Counted from the first letter of the stretch, positions 17,775 to 27,799 are shown. The stretch is 60,518 nucleotides of DNA from Scatosoma sp045542595 (GCA_045542595.1 JAZQLI010000016.1:1-60518), one strand, 5' to 3'. Notes: generated by a model not told the origin, from the letters alone. Made by a program: numbers and translations.

Positions 17775-18173
17775 ATGAGAAATGCAGCAAGAGAAGCGGC
17801 GTTGAACGTCGTTTTTACCCAACAGTTTAACACCGATTACGTAGACGTTTTGAAAAAGAAAATTTTCAAACAATTTAAATTAGAAAAAGACGACGATTTG
17901 CTTTTTGCCGCCGATTTGGTCGCTACGGTGGAAGAACACCGAGCGGAGCTGATTGAAGGCATAGAGGAAGCTTGTCATCATTACAAGGAAAACCGCATTA
18001 ATCCTATGGATAAAAGTATTTTGCTTATCGCTATGGCGGAAATTAGATACTTTGATGAAATTCCGCCCGTTGTATCCGTTTCCGAAGCGACGGGGCTCGC
18101 GAGAAAATATTCCACTGAAAAGAGCGCGGATTTTGTCAACGGTGTACTTTCGGGCGTTATCAATAAGGACTGA
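17775..18173 (+). CDS. nusB: Transcription antitermination factor NusB
   Basis: This 132-residue all-helical protein has the NusB start motif RNAAREAALNVVFTQQF and the late DKSILLIAMAEIRYFDEIPPVVSVSEATGLA region. NusB binds boxA RNA with NusE for rRNA antitermination. folD starts two bases after its stop. Confidence 0.93.
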   Translation: MRNAAREAALNVVFTQQFNTDYVDVLKKKIFKQFKLEKDDDLLFAADLVATVEEHRAELIEGIEEACHHYKENRINPMDKSILLIAMAEIRYFDEIPPVVSVSEATGLARKYSTEKSADFVNGVLSGVINKD

Positions 18174-18175
18174 GT

Positions 18176-19012
18176 ATGAAAATTATAGACGGAAAAGCGT
18201 TGGCGGCAAAAATGCGTGCGCAAATTAAAGCCGACGTGGAAAAATTGAATAATAAGCCCGGGTTGGCAGTAGTTATCGTCGGCAACGACGGAGCTTCGCA
18301 AATTTACGTCCGTAACAAAATTAAGGCGTGCGCGGAAGTCGGTATCCGTTCTTACGCGTACGAATTGCCTGAAACCGCCACGCAAGGGGAAGTGGAAAAT
18401 CTTTTGGACGATTTAGCAAAAAATGCTGAGATAGACGGAATTTTATTACAATTACCCCTTCCGAAGCATTTAGACGGCGAATCGGCAATGTCGCACATTC
18501 CCGTAGAAAAAGACGTAGACGGATTTTCCGCCGAGCATTTGGGATTATTGACCTTACGTAAAGAAGAAATAGTGGCTTGTACACCGCTTGGTGTTATGAA
18601 ACTGTTGGAAAACGAAGGGGTGGACTTAAAAGGCAAAAACGCCGTTGTTTTAGGCAGGAGTGATACGGTAGGGAAACCGATGGCAATGCTCTTGTTAAAC
18701 GCGGACGCTACCGTTACCGTATGTCATAGTAAAACGAAAAATATCAAAGAAATTTGCCAAAATGCCGACGTACTCGTTTCTGCAATAGGTAAAGCAAAAT
18801 TCGTTACCGCGGATATGATAAAAGACGGTGTGGTTGTTATCGACGTCGGAATCAATCGCGACGAAAACGGTAAGCTTTGCGGAGACGTTGATTTTGAAGC
18901 AGTCAAAGAAAAAGCGTCGCTGATTACGCCCGTCCCTGGCGGCGTTGGTCCTATGACGATTACGATGTTAATGCATAATACTTACGTTGCATCGCTAAAA
19001 AATAAGGAGTAA
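18176..19012 (+). CDS. folD: Methylenetetrahydrofolate dehydrogenase/cyclohydrolase
   Basis: This 278-residue bifunctional enzyme interconverts 5,10-methylene-, methenyl- and 10-formyl-THF. Visible motifs are YVRNKIKACAEVGI with the catalytic Lys region, ILLQLPLPKHLD, GRSDTVGKPMA for the nucleotide site and PGGVGPMT. It lies where many Firmicutes place nusB-folD-xseA-xseB; xseA and xseB are missing here and ispA follows directly. Confidence 0.95.
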   Translation: MKIIDGKALAAKMRAQIKADVEKLNNKPGLAVVIVGNDGASQIYVRNKIKACAEVGIRSYAYELPETATQGEVENLLDDLAKNAEIDGILLQLPLPKHLDGESAMSHIPVEKDVDGFSAEHLGLLTLRKEEIVACTPLGVMKLLENEGVDLKGKNAVVLGRSDTVGKPMAMLLLNADATVTVCHSKTKNIKEICQNADVLVSAIGKAKFVTADMIKDGVVVIDVGINRDENGKLCGDVDFEAVKEKASLITPVPGGVGPMTITMLMHNTYVASLKNKE

Positions 19013-19018
19013 AAAGAT

Positions 19019-19900
19019 TTGTACGATTTTAATCTTTTATTTGAAAATTACGTAACCGTTTTTGAGTCGTATACTAAGGAATATACGGATAAACTGAAAA
19101 CTCGCCCTGAAATTTTAGGCGAAAGTATGAAATACAGTTTACTCAACGGTGGAAAACGCGTTCGTCCCGTATTGATGCTCGCATGTGCGGACGTATTACA
19201 TTTACCTAAAGAAGAAGTATTGCCGTTTGCTTTGGCGCTGGAAATGATACACACCTATTCTTTAGTGCACGACGATTTACCTGCAATGGATAACGACGAT
19301 TTTCGTCGCGGAAAGCCGTCTAATCATAAACAATTCGGCGAAGCAAACGCCGTACTCGCAGGGGACGCGCTTTTAAACGAAGCGTATGCCGTTTGTTTTC
19401 AACAATGTATGAAAGGCGAACGCTTTGCCTTGGCTTCCAGCTATTTAAACGAATGTGCAGGCATTTACGGTATGATAGCAGGACAATCGGCGGATTTGTA
19501 TTACTCGGGTAGAAACGAAAACGTTTCTGAAGATGAATTGACGTATATTCAACAGCATAAAACGGGGAAATTATTACTTGCGCCCGTTGTAATTCCTTGT
19601 ATTTTAAACGGAAACAAATCCTTTTTGGCTTGGGAAGAGTTTGGTTTGCTGCTCGGTGCGTTATTCCAAACCACGGACGATATCTTAGACGTTGTCGGTT
19701 CTTTTAAAGAGCTTGGAAAGTCTATCGGTAAAGACGAAACGGAAAACAAGCTGACCAGCGTAAAATTATACGGTTTGGAAGGCGCGAAAATTCAAGCGGA
19801 TTTATGTGCGAAAAACTGCCACGCCGTTTTAGAAGGTATTGACGGCGACACTACGTTTTTAAAGGATTTTGTCGATTACGTACTTACACGCAGTAAATAA
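19019..19900 (+). CDS. ispA: Farnesyl/geranyl diphosphate synthase
   Basis: This 293-residue trans-prenyltransferase has both Asp-rich motifs: DDLPAMDND (about residue 83) and DDILD (about 222), plus GGKRVRP. It condenses IPP with DMAPP or GPP. The start is TTG at 19019 with AAGGAG at 19004-19009. It is followed by dxs, so isoprenoid synthesis genes are clustered here. Confidence 0.93.
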   Translation: MYDFNLLFENYVTVFESYTKEYTDKLKTRPEILGESMKYSLLNGGKRVRPVLMLACADVLHLPKEEVLPFALALEMIHTYSLVHDDLPAMDNDDFRRGKPSNHKQFGEANAVLAGDALLNEAYAVCFQQCMKGERFALASSYLNECAGIYGMIAGQSADLYYSGRNENVSEDELTYIQQHKTGKLLLAPVVIPCILNGNKSFLAWEEFGLLLGALFQTTDDILDVVGSFKELGKSIGKDETENKLTSVKLYGLEGAKIQADLCAKNCHAVLEGIDGDTTFLKDFVDYVLTRSK

Positions 19901-19916
19901 CAGTAAAAGGATACCT

Positions 19917-21653
19917 ATGTTAGAAAAGTTACAAACACAAAGCATAAAAAATTGTACGAAAAGCGATTTAAACGTATTATGTGATGAGCTGCGCGCCGTC
20001 ATTTATAATACGGTTATGCAGTGCGGCGGACACCTTGCTTCTAATTTAGGAGCGGTGGAGTCTACCGTAGCGCTTTTTTATGTTTTTGATTTCCCGAACG
20101 ATAAAATCGTGTTCGACGTGGGGCATCAATGCTATCCTTATAAATTATTGAGCGGTAGATTAAACCGTTTTTCCACGTTACGTACAGCAGGCGGTATTTC
20201 CGGATTTCCCAAACGTAACGAAAGCGAATACGATTGCTACGATACGGGGCACGCCGGTACGTCCGTTTCCGCTGCGATAGGACTTGCAAAGGCAAGAGAC
20301 TTAAAAGGGGAAAAGCGCAACGTAATTGCATACGTTGGCGACGGCTCTTTCAATAACGGGTTAATTTACGAAGCCTTGAACAGTTTAAAAATTGTTGATA
20401 CCCATATCTTAATTATTTTAAACGATAACGGAATGTCTATTTCGCCTACGGTTGGCGGTATGTCGGATATTCTTGCCGATATCAAAAACGGCGAAAAAGC
20501 GCAAAACGTAAAACTTTTAGAAAGTTTCGGTTTAACGTACGTAGGCGTGAAAGACGGCAACGACGTGGAAGAAATGGTGGACGCTATGCAAACGGCGAAG
20601 GCGCTTTTACAAACGCAGTCCGTTTTATTGCATATCGTTACCAAAAAAGGCAAAGGGTACGAATTCAGTGAAGAACACCCTACGAATACGCACGGCGTGC
20701 CGCCCGTCGGCTCGCCGAAAGAAAAAGAATATTCGGAAGTATTAGGCGAAACCTTATGTGATTTGGCTGCGAAAAACGGTGAAATAACCGTCGTTTCCGC
20801 TGCAATGAAAGAGAGTTTGGGGCTGGCTGAATTCTTTGAAAGATACCCCGAGCGTGCCTTTGACGTAGGTATTTGCGAAGAGAATGCTTCCGTACTGTGT
20901 GCATCTATGGCGGCAGGCGGTTTGAAACCGTATTACGCTATTTATTCCACTTTTTTACAGCGTGCGTTTGACGAAATCATTCACGACGTTTGCGCGCAAG
21001 ATATGCCCGTTACGTTTTGCATTGACAGGGCAGGAATTTCGGGTGCGGACGGGGAAACGCATCAAGGCGTTTTCGATTTGTCCTATCTTTTGCCCATTCC
21101 TAACCTTGCCATTGCTTCCCCAAAAGATACCGAAGAATTTAAAAAACTCGTTTTGTTTAGCGAAAGTTATCCACATCCGTTGGCCATTCGTTATCCGCGT
21201 TCGGGAAAGGTTGTGTTTTCTGCCGATAACAAGCCTATAGAAATAGGCAAATGGGAGTATTTGCATCGTGTAAACCCCAAAAAGCAAGCGAAAGCGGTGG
21301 TGCTTGCCACGGGGGAACGTAGTTTGATTATTGCTTTTAAGGTATTAAAAGAGCTTGAAAAACAAGGAAAATCGTTTGATATTGTCAATGCTCGGTTTGT
21401 CAAACCGTTGGATATCGAATTCTTAAAAGAATTGCAAAGTGAGTACGTAGTTACGATAGAAGACAACGTATTTATCGGCGGTTTTGGGGCTATGGTCAAC
21501 AATGCTTGTATTCAAATGGACAAGCCGTGTAAAATGAAAAATTTCGCCTATCGCGACGCGTTTATTCCACAAGGAAAGGTTGCCGATTTACAAGGGGAAT
21601 ACGGCGTTAGCTGTAAGGACGTGGAAAACTATTTATCGGAAGTTCTTGTATGA
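19917..21653 (+). CDS. dxs: 1-deoxy-D-xylulose-5-phosphate synthase
   Basis: This 578-residue thiamine-diphosphate enzyme makes DXP from pyruvate and glyceraldehyde-3-phosphate. Seen are GHQCYPYKLLSGR, the ThDP motif GDGSFNNG, the catalytic-Glu region VGICEENA and DRAGISGADGETHQG. It is at the short end of the family (580-640). ATG 19917 behind AAAGGA is preferred to an upstream alternative at 19869 inside ispA. It overlaps the tlyA start by four bases. Confidence 0.95.
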   Translation: MLEKLQTQSIKNCTKSDLNVLCDELRAVIYNTVMQCGGHLASNLGAVESTVALFYVFDFPNDKIVFDVGHQCYPYKLLSGRLNRFSTLRTAGGISGFPKRNESEYDCYDTGHAGTSVSAAIGLAKARDLKGEKRNVIAYVGDGSFNNGLIYEALNSLKIVDTHILIILNDNGMSISPTVGGMSDILADIKNGEKAQNVKLLESFGLTYVGVKDGNDVEEMVDAMQTAKALLQTQSVLLHIVTKKGKGYEFSEEHPTNTHGVPPVGSPKEKEYSEVLGETLCDLAAKNGEITVVSAAMKESLGLAEFFERYPERAFDVGICEENASVLCASMAAGGLKPYYAIYSTFLQRAFDEIIHDVCAQDMPVTFCIDRAGISGADGETHQGVFDLSYLLPIPNLAIASPKDTEEFKKLVLFSESYPHPLAIRYPRSGKVVFSADNKPIEIGKWEYLHRVNPKKQAKAVVLATGERSLIIAFKVLKELEKQGKSFDIVNARFVKPLDIEFLKELQSEYVVTIEDNVFIGGFGAMVNNACIQMDKPCKMKNFAYRDAFIPQGKVADLQGEYGVSCKDVENYLSEVLV

Positions 21654-22429
21654 GAGCGGATAAATTCTTTGCTGAAAAATTCGGTTCGCGGACAAAATCT
21701 GCGGAAGCTATTGAAAAGGGGTTAGTGCTTATCAACGGCAAGCCCGTTCGCGTGAAAGACGAAATTAAAGAAACGGACGAAATCACTTTTTTAGAAGCGG
21801 AAGAATCGTTTGTTTCCAACGGCGGTTATAAATTACAGCGTGCGCTTACCGTTTTCGGTTTTGATTGCAAAGACAAAATTTTTGCGGATATCGGCGCAAG
21901 TACGGGCGGTTTTACCGATTGCTTATTACAGCATAATGCAAAAAAGATTTATACAGTGGACGTAGGCGAAAGTTTGCTTGCTCCTAGTCTTTTAAAAAGC
22001 GGTAAAATTATCCAAATGGAAAATACTAACGCTAGATATTTGCAAAAGACGGATTTTCTCGACGAGTTAGACGGCGTAGTGGTGGACGTTAGTTTTATTT
22101 CCTTAAAATTGATTTTTCCAACGGTTGCGCGTATTTTAAAATCGGACGGAGATGCGTTTGTACTCATTAAACCGCAGTTTGAATGTGAAAAAAAGAATAT
22201 AGGAAAAAGCGGTATCGTACATACAGCCGCGCATCCTGAAATTGTAAAAAAGGTAATAGGATATGCCGTTGAATGCGGTTTATATCCGTTTGCAATTACA
22301 AACGCACCCGTTAAAAAAGGAAAAAATATCGAATATATTTTGCATTGTAAACCTACTTTTACAAACGCACTGTCTACTCAAAACGTGGTAGATAGAGTTT
22401 ATTCTTTTTTAAAAACGAACAAACAATAA
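21650..22429 (+). CDS. tlyA: TlyA-family rRNA (cytidine-2'-O)-methyltransferase
   Basis: This 259-residue protein has an N-terminal S4 RNA-binding domain (about residues 1-60) and an FtsJ/RrmJ-type SAM methyltransferase domain with IGASTGGFTDCLL. The later VVVDVSFISL and IKPQFE complete the family signature. Members modify rRNA; some are called hemolysins, but rRNA methylation is the better supported role. It has a four-base overlap with dxs. Confidence 0.9.
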   Translation: MRADKFFAEKFGSRTKSAEAIEKGLVLINGKPVRVKDEIKETDEITFLEAEESFVSNGGYKLQRALTVFGFDCKDKIFADIGASTGGFTDCLLQHNAKKIYTVDVGESLLAPSLLKSGKIIQMENTNARYLQKTDFLDELDGVVVDVSFISLKLIFPTVARILKSDGDAFVLIKPQFECEKKNIGKSGIVHTAAHPEIVKKVIGYAVECGLYPFAITNAPVKKGKNIEYILHCKPTFTNALSTQNVVDRVYSFLKTNKQ

Positions 22430-22439
22430 GGAGAAAACG

Positions 22440-23246
22440 ATGAAAATCGGGGTTATAGGCTTTAAAAATAAGGTAAAAAATACCAATGCAGTAGCAGCAT
22501 TGTCCGCTTTATTACGAGAAAAAGGCTATGAAACCGTCATTTTTTCTACTCCTGCCGAAATTGAAAACGTAGATGCGGTTATCGTACTCGGCGGCGACGG
22601 CGCTATTTTACATTCCGCAATAAAAGCCGCAAAAAATAATATCAAAATTATCGGTATTAACTACGGAAATCTTGGCTTTTTAACGGAATATGAAAAGCAG
22701 GAATGGGAAAACGTAACCAAGCTATTATCCAAACTTCAGCAAAACGATTGTCGTATTTTAAAACGGAGTATTTTACAAATTGAAATTGAAGATAAAATCT
22801 TTTATGCGTTAAACGAAGTGGCAATTCAACGCCATTCGTCTTTATCCAACCTAAAAAACACGCAAATTTTACGTTTACAAGTACAATCGCGCGAAGGAAA
22901 GGATAAAATATCGGGGGACGGATTACTCTTTTGCACGCCGACAGGCTCTACAGCATACTCGCTATCGGCAGGCGGCGCTATTTTAACCCCCGAAGTGCCC
23001 GTTTTTATGATGACGCCCATTTGCGCGTTTTCTATGCGTACACGGCCAACCGTATTTTCCGACGACGAAACGTTCGACGTGAAAATAGAACGCGGCAACG
23101 CCGTAATTTTATGCGACGGACTCACCGTTGCTTTATTGTCCGAAAATGCAAAAATACAAGTGAAAAAAGCTCCGTTTACAGCGGATTTTCCCATTCGGGA
23201 CAACACGGATTTTTTCACTAAAGTACAAAATAAATTAAGCGAATAA
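22440..23246 (+). CDS. nadK: NAD kinase
   Basis: This 268-residue enzyme phosphorylates NAD to NADP. Motifs are LGGDGAIL (GGDG at about residue 58), NYGNLGFLTEYE, NEVAIQR and TPTGSTAYSLSAGG. AAGGAG precedes the ATG. Confidence 0.95.
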   Translation: MKIGVIGFKNKVKNTNAVAALSALLREKGYETVIFSTPAEIENVDAVIVLGGDGAILHSAIKAAKNNIKIIGINYGNLGFLTEYEKQEWENVTKLLSKLQQNDCRILKRSILQIEIEDKIFYALNEVAIQRHSSLSNLKNTQILRLQVQSREGKDKISGDGLLFCTPTGSTAYSLSAGGAILTPEVPVFMMTPICAFSMRTRPTVFSDDETFDVKIERGNAVILCDGLTVALLSENAKIQVKKAPFTADFPIRDNTDFFTKVQNKLSE

Positions 23247-23263
23247 AAAGGAGACAGGGGAAA

Positions 23264-23716
23264 ATGTTACGTTCGGCAAGACATGCGAAAATTTTGGAGA
23301 TTATTTCTCGGAAGGAAATTGAAACACAGGAAGAACTGTGTGCAGAGTTAAACGCACTCAACCATACGGTTACGCAAGCAACCATTTCTCGTGATATACG
23401 GGATTTACACTTATTCAAAGTGGCTGGAATTGAAAAGAAATACCGTTATGCTTACATAAACGACGGAGAAAGTGAAATTTCGCCTAAAATGAGAAGTCTT
23501 TTCCGCGATTGCGTAGTGTTCGTTAAAGCGGCAAAAAATTTAGTCGTGGTAAAAACGTTGACGGGAAACGGCGCAAACGCAGGGGCGGTAGTGGATAAAT
23601 TGAACTATCCGGGAATAGTCGGTTCGGTTGCAGGGGACGATACGCTTTTAATCGTTTGCGAAACGGACGAAAACGCGTTGCTTGTCGTAGACAAAATCAA
23701 TGAATTTATGAAATAA
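23264..23716 (+). CDS. argR: Arginine repressor
   Basis: This 150-residue protein has the ArgR winged-helix DNA-binding domain (about residues 5-70: LEIISRKEIETQEEL and ATISRDIRDLHL). The C-terminal arginine-binding oligomerisation domain ends with GAVVDKLNYPGIVGSVAGDDT. It is placed between nadK and recN as in most Firmicutes. Confidence 0.93.
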   Translation: MLRSARHAKILEIISRKEIETQEELCAELNALNHTVTQATISRDIRDLHLFKVAGIEKKYRYAYINDGESEISPKMRSLFRDCVVFVKAAKNLVVVKTLTGNGANAGAVVDKLNYPGIVGSVAGDDTLLIVCETDENALLVVDKINEFMK

Positions 23717-23727
23717 CGGAAGTAGTT

Positions 23728-25425
23728 ATGTTATCCAGACTCACCATTAAAAACGTCGCGTTGATTGAAAACGCGGATATACATTTCGGGGAAGGCTTAA
23801 ACGTGCTCTCGGGGGAAACGGGCGCGGGAAAATCGGTCATTCTCGATTCCGTAAATTTCGTTTTAGGGGCAAAAGCCGATAAAACGATGATTCGGCACGG
23901 CGAAGCGGAATGTTTGGTAAAAGCCGAATTTTTTGTGCCTGAAGAAGCGAAAGCTGTAGCTGTAATGCGGGAGATGGATATTGAAACGGATGGGGAAATT
24001 ATTATTTCCCGTAAATTTTCCGATAACGGTAAAAACGTTATAAAAGTGAACGGAAATACCGTTACGGCAACTATGTTGCGCCAAATTACCGATTCGTTAG
24101 TGGACGTACACGGGCAAAGCGAGCATTTCTTTTTATTAAAAGAAAGCAATCAATTAAAATTATTAGACGAAGTAATAAGGCAACCTATTACCGAGCAAAA
24201 AGCGGTATTAACTCAGCTTTTAAAGGAAAAAAAGAGTATTGAAGAGAGTATTGCAACTCTTGGCGGCGACGAACAAGAACGTAGCCGTAGATTAGACCTT
24301 TTACGCTTTCAAATAGATGAAATTGAAGAAGTGGATTTAAAAGAAGGCGAAGAAGAAGAATTGCTTTCCAAACGCACAAAAATGCAAAATCTTGAAAAGA
24401 TTATTTCCGCTTTACGCGATGCTACGGAAGCTTTATCGGGGGAATACGGCGTTTTAGACGGGTTACGCAGTGCTTCCCGTGCACTTACGGGCGTATCGAA
24501 ATTGGACGAAGCATATGCTTTAGTATACGATAAAATTGAAAGCGTTGCAATGGAAGCGGAAGACATTTCGGAAACGGTTACCGACCTTGCAGACGAGCTC
24601 TATTTCGACGAAAATGAAGCGGAACAAACGGAAACTCGATTAGATGCAATTAAGGCGTTAAAACGTAAATACGGTGCTGATAAAACGGCAATAGACGCTT
24701 ACTTGCAAAAAATTTCCGCCGAATATGAATTACTCTCCGATTGCGAAGGACAATTCGTTATTTTAACGAATGAAAGAGAAAAACTCTTAAAAAAGATTTT
24801 TAACGTATGTCAATCGATAACGCAAATACGGAAAACGCACGGCAGTGCTTTTTGTCAACGTGTTACGGAAGAATTAAAAACCTTAAATATTCAACACGCG
24901 CAATTCGATATAAGCTTTAACAACTATAACCTTGAAGACGCAAGCCGCGCGGGGCAAAACGGCTTGGATGATATTTCCTTTTTATTTTCCGCAAACGCAG
25001 GCGAGCCTATGAAACCGCTTGGAAAAATTATCAGCGGTGGGGAAATGAGCCGATTGATGTTGGCAATAAAAACGCAGCTTTCCGCTTTGAATGAAATTTC
25101 CACCTATATATTTGACGAAATTGACGCTGGTATAAGCGGAATTACGGCAAAAGTAGTTGGGGAAAAACTTGCCGTTATTGCAAAGAATACACAGGTAATT
25201 GCCGTATCTCATTTGGCTCAAATCGCGGTTATGAGCGATAAGGAATTACTCATTGAAAAACGGGAAGAAAACGGCAAAACTTTGACGAACGTTCAAGCGT
25301 TAGACGAAGACGGAAAACGCTTAGAAATCGTACGGTTGTTGGGCGGAACGGAACATCAGGATATTGCGCTTAAACACGCCGACGAATTGTTAAAACAAGC
25401 CGCTTTATTTAAAAAAGCTTTATAA
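23728..25425 (+). CDS. recN: DNA repair protein RecN
   Basis: This 565-residue SMC-like ATPase acts in double-strand-break repair. It has Walker A GETGAGKSV near residue 30, long coiled-coil segments in the middle, the ABC signature ISGGEMSRLMLAIK and Walker B TYIFDEIDAGISG near the C-terminus. It starts 11 bases after argR. Confidence 0.95.
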   Translation: MLSRLTIKNVALIENADIHFGEGLNVLSGETGAGKSVILDSVNFVLGAKADKTMIRHGEAECLVKAEFFVPEEAKAVAVMREMDIETDGEIIISRKFSDNGKNVIKVNGNTVTATMLRQITDSLVDVHGQSEHFFLLKESNQLKLLDEVIRQPITEQKAVLTQLLKEKKSIEESIATLGGDEQERSRRLDLLRFQIDEIEEVDLKEGEEEELLSKRTKMQNLEKIISALRDATEALSGEYGVLDGLRSASRALTGVSKLDEAYALVYDKIESVAMEAEDISETVTDLADELYFDENEAEQTETRLDAIKALKRKYGADKTAIDAYLQKISAEYELLSDCEGQFVILTNEREKLLKKIFNVCQSITQIRKTHGSAFCQRVTEELKTLNIQHAQFDISFNNYNLEDASRAGQNGLDDISFLFSANAGEPMKPLGKIISGGEMSRLMLAIKTQLSALNEISTYIFDEIDAGISGITAKVVGEKLAVIAKNTQVIAVSHLAQIAVMSDKELLIEKREENGKTLTNVQALDEDGKRLEIVRLLGGTEHQDIALKHADELLKQAALFKKAL

Positions 25426-25439
25426 AATTTAATTAAATA

Positions 25440-25468
25440 GAATAGAAAAGCTCAATTTACGCAAAATA
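25440..25468 (+). promoter_or_regulatory. Candidate sigma-G promoter of spoIVB
   Basis: GAATA at 25440-25444 and CAAAATA at 25462-25468 have a 17-base spacer. They match the forespore sigma-G pattern (GMATR, then CATNNTA) at all five and six of seven positions. In B. subtilis spoIVB is under sigma-G, so the location supports the match. Confidence 0.5.
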
Positions 25469-25486
25469 CCTTTAACGGAGGATACT

Positions 25487-26500
25487 ATGCGCAAATTGAG
25501 TTTTTTTGTTTTGGGAGCAATTTCCGTATGCTCGTTTACATTTGCCACTGTAGATAACGGTTATACTACGGCAAAAGCGGAACAATCGATCGTGTACGTA
25601 GGCGGAATGTCCGCAGGATTTACGTTGCAATCTGGTTGTGTGCAAGTAGTGGGCTTTTGTGAAGTTATGACGGAAGACGGCGTTTGTTCTCCTGCTTTAA
25701 ACGTAGGAATACGAACGGGAGATAAAATTCTTTCCGTCGCGAATATAAACGTGAACAGTATTGAACAGTTAAACGAAATATTAGAAAAAAATTGCAATCA
25801 TAACATAACGATAGAAATAAAACGGGGAGAAGAAATTAAATTTTTTGCCGTAAAACCCGTAAAAGATAAAATTAGCGGTAAATATAAAATAGGCATTTTG
25901 GCCCGTGATAACGTTTCAGGAATAGGTACGGTTACCTATATTGACGCCGAAAACGGTAGATTTGGCTCGCTTGGGCACTCGGTAATAGGAGAAGATAAAA
26001 CGAATATGCAAATTGCAAAAGGTACGGTATATGAATGCAGTATCGTTGGCGTAAACAAAGGTATACGCGGAAAAGCAGGTGAATTGAAAGGTATGTTTTT
26101 AAGCAATAAAACGCTTGGAACAGCGGAAAAGTTGTGTAATTGCGGCATTTTCGGACAAATTTCACAAGATTTTGAAGTAACCGATTTAATGCGTACCGTT
26201 GCCGATTCGGCTAACGTAGCACCAGGAAAGGCGTATATTTATTCTACTGTAAACGGCGTTTTACCCAAACGATATGAAATAGAAATAGTAAAAGTGGATA
26301 AATGGAATAAAGAAAATAAAAATTACGTGATAAAAATTACTGACGAAAACCTAATTGCCGAAACGGGCGGTATCGTACAGGGTATGAGCGGTAGCCCGAT
26401 ACTACAAAACGGAAAACTAATAGGGGCGGTTACGCACGTATTTTTAAACGACCCTACGCGTGGTTACGGCATTGATATTCAAGAAATGATAAAACAATAA
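25487..26500 (+). CDS. spoIVB: SpoIVB serine peptidase
   Basis: This 337-residue protein has an N-terminal export segment (about residues 5-22), a PDZ domain (about 55-125) and an S55 peptidase domain with the serine in GMSGSPIL near 302. It also has GRFGSLGHSVIGED and GYGIDI. SpoIVB is secreted from the forespore to trigger pro-sigma-K processing. CGGAGG lies seven bases before the ATG. The next gene is a carboxypeptidase, not spo0A. Confidence 0.92.
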   Translation: MRKLSFFVLGAISVCSFTFATVDNGYTTAKAEQSIVYVGGMSAGFTLQSGCVQVVGFCEVMTEDGVCSPALNVGIRTGDKILSVANINVNSIEQLNEILEKNCNHNITIEIKRGEEIKFFAVKPVKDKISGKYKIGILARDNVSGIGTVTYIDAENGRFGSLGHSVIGEDKTNMQIAKGTVYECSIVGVNKGIRGKAGELKGMFLSNKTLGTAEKLCNCGIFGQISQDFEVTDLMRTVADSANVAPGKAYIYSTVNGVLPKRYEIEIVKVDKWNKENKNYVIKITDENLIAETGGIVQGMSGSPILQNGKLIGAVTHVFLNDPTRGYGIDIQEMIKQ

Positions 26501-26581
26501 TCTGAGCAGTACTATGCGAAACATAATTATTACGGCAGACATAGTAATGAAGCAATATCAAACAATAAAGGAGATACAATT

Positions 26582-27799
26582 ATGAAAAAAGCAATTACGT
26601 TTTTACTTGGTGCAGCCTGCATATTTAGCGCATCCGTCGTAAACGTACAACAGCCAAAAACCGTTGTTAATGCACAGGCATATTATACTACAAATCAAGA
26701 AGAAGCCGTATCCGTAAATTCCGCGGAAGCGCTTGCAATCAAAGGAAAATCGGCATATTTAATGGACTTTTCTTCGCAAACGCCGATATATTATAAAAAC
26801 GAACGCGAACGTTTACCCATTGCAAGTATGTGTAAAATTATGACGCTTATTTTAGCCTTTGAAGCGATAGATAGCGGTGCGCTTGCCATTGATGAAGAAA
26901 TTATGGTAAGTGAAAGAGCGGCTTCTATGGGCGGTTCGCAAGTGTTTTTGGAAGCCAACGCAAAATATCTTGTGAAAGACTTAATTAAAAGTATCGTCGT
27001 ATGTTCGGCGAACGATAGCTGTGTAGCGCTTGCGGAACGCATTGCCGGTGGAGAAGAAATTTTTACGGCACGAATGAATGAAAAAGCAAAACAACTCGGT
27101 GCAAACGACACTTTATTTGCTAACTGTACAGGATTGCCTAAAGAGCCGCAATATTCCTGCGCGAAAGACGTTGCCGTCATGCTTAAAGAGTTACTTTCGC
27201 ATGAAGAATATTACGAATACGGGAGTGTTTGGATGGATAAATTTGCACATCCCCAAGGTCGTTTTACCGAAATTACGAACACGAATAAATTAGTGCGTTT
27301 TTATGACGGTTGCGACGGGGGGAAAACAGGTTTTACCAACCAAGCAGGGTTCTGTCTAGCCGCCACGGCTAAGCGTAACGATATGCGTATTATTTCCGTT
27401 GTTATCGGGGAAGAAAGCAGTGCAAACCGTTTTGCCGACGTACGTTGTATGTTCGATTACGCCTTTGCAAATTATTGTGTAACTCCTATTGTAGAAGCGG
27501 AAAAAGTTATGGAAGAAAACGTTCCTGTTTCCGCAGGGAAAACCAAATCGTTAAAAGGCTATCCCGTACGTTCTTCGTATGCATTTTCCCGTCGTGGAGA
27601 AAAAGCGGACGTGCGTATGGAAACGCAATATAAAGAAGGTTTGCGCGCGCCTATCAATAAAGGGGATATTATCGGTGAAATCGTCGTATATAAAGACGGA
27701 GTAGAAATGGACAGAATACCGTTAGCGGCAAGCGAAAACGTAGAATTTGCCAACTTCTTCGATAGATTAGGCGACGTTGCTCGCGGTTGGAATGGATAA
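26582..27799 (+). CDS. D-alanyl-D-alanine carboxypeptidase (PBP, DacF-like)
   Basis: This 405-residue exported peptidase S11 protein trims the terminal D-Ala of peptidoglycan stem peptides. It has a signal peptide (about residues 1-32), the SxxK catalytic motif in SMCKIM, SAND as the SxN motif, KTG in GGKTGFTN, and a C-terminal PBP5_C-like domain. AAAGGAG precedes the ATG. Placement after spoIVB suggests a cortex role like DacF, but that is inference. Confidence 0.9.
   Translation: MKKAITFLLGAACIFSASVVNVQQPKTVVNAQAYYTTNQEEAVSVNSAEALAIKGKSAYLMDFSSQTPIYYKNERERLPIASMCKIMTLILAFEAIDSGALAIDEEIMVSERAASMGGSQVFLEANAKYLVKDLIKSIVVCSANDSCVALAERIAGGEEIFTARMNEKAKQLGANDTLFANCTGLPKEPQYSCAKDVAVMLKELLSHEEYYEYGSVWMDKFAHPQGRFTEITNTNKLVRFYDGCDGGKTGFTNQAGFCLAATAKRNDMRIISVVIGEESSANRFADVRCMFDYAFANYCVTPIVEAEKVMEENVPVSAGKTKSLKGYPVRSSYAFSRRGEKADVRMETQYKEGLRAPINKGDIIGEIVVYKDGVEMDRIPLAASENVEFANFFDRLGDVARGWNG

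Noticed and set aside
21650..22429. TlyA as a hemolysin
   Set aside because: S4 plus FtsJ-type methyltransferase domains support an rRNA methylation role; the hemolysin name is historical.
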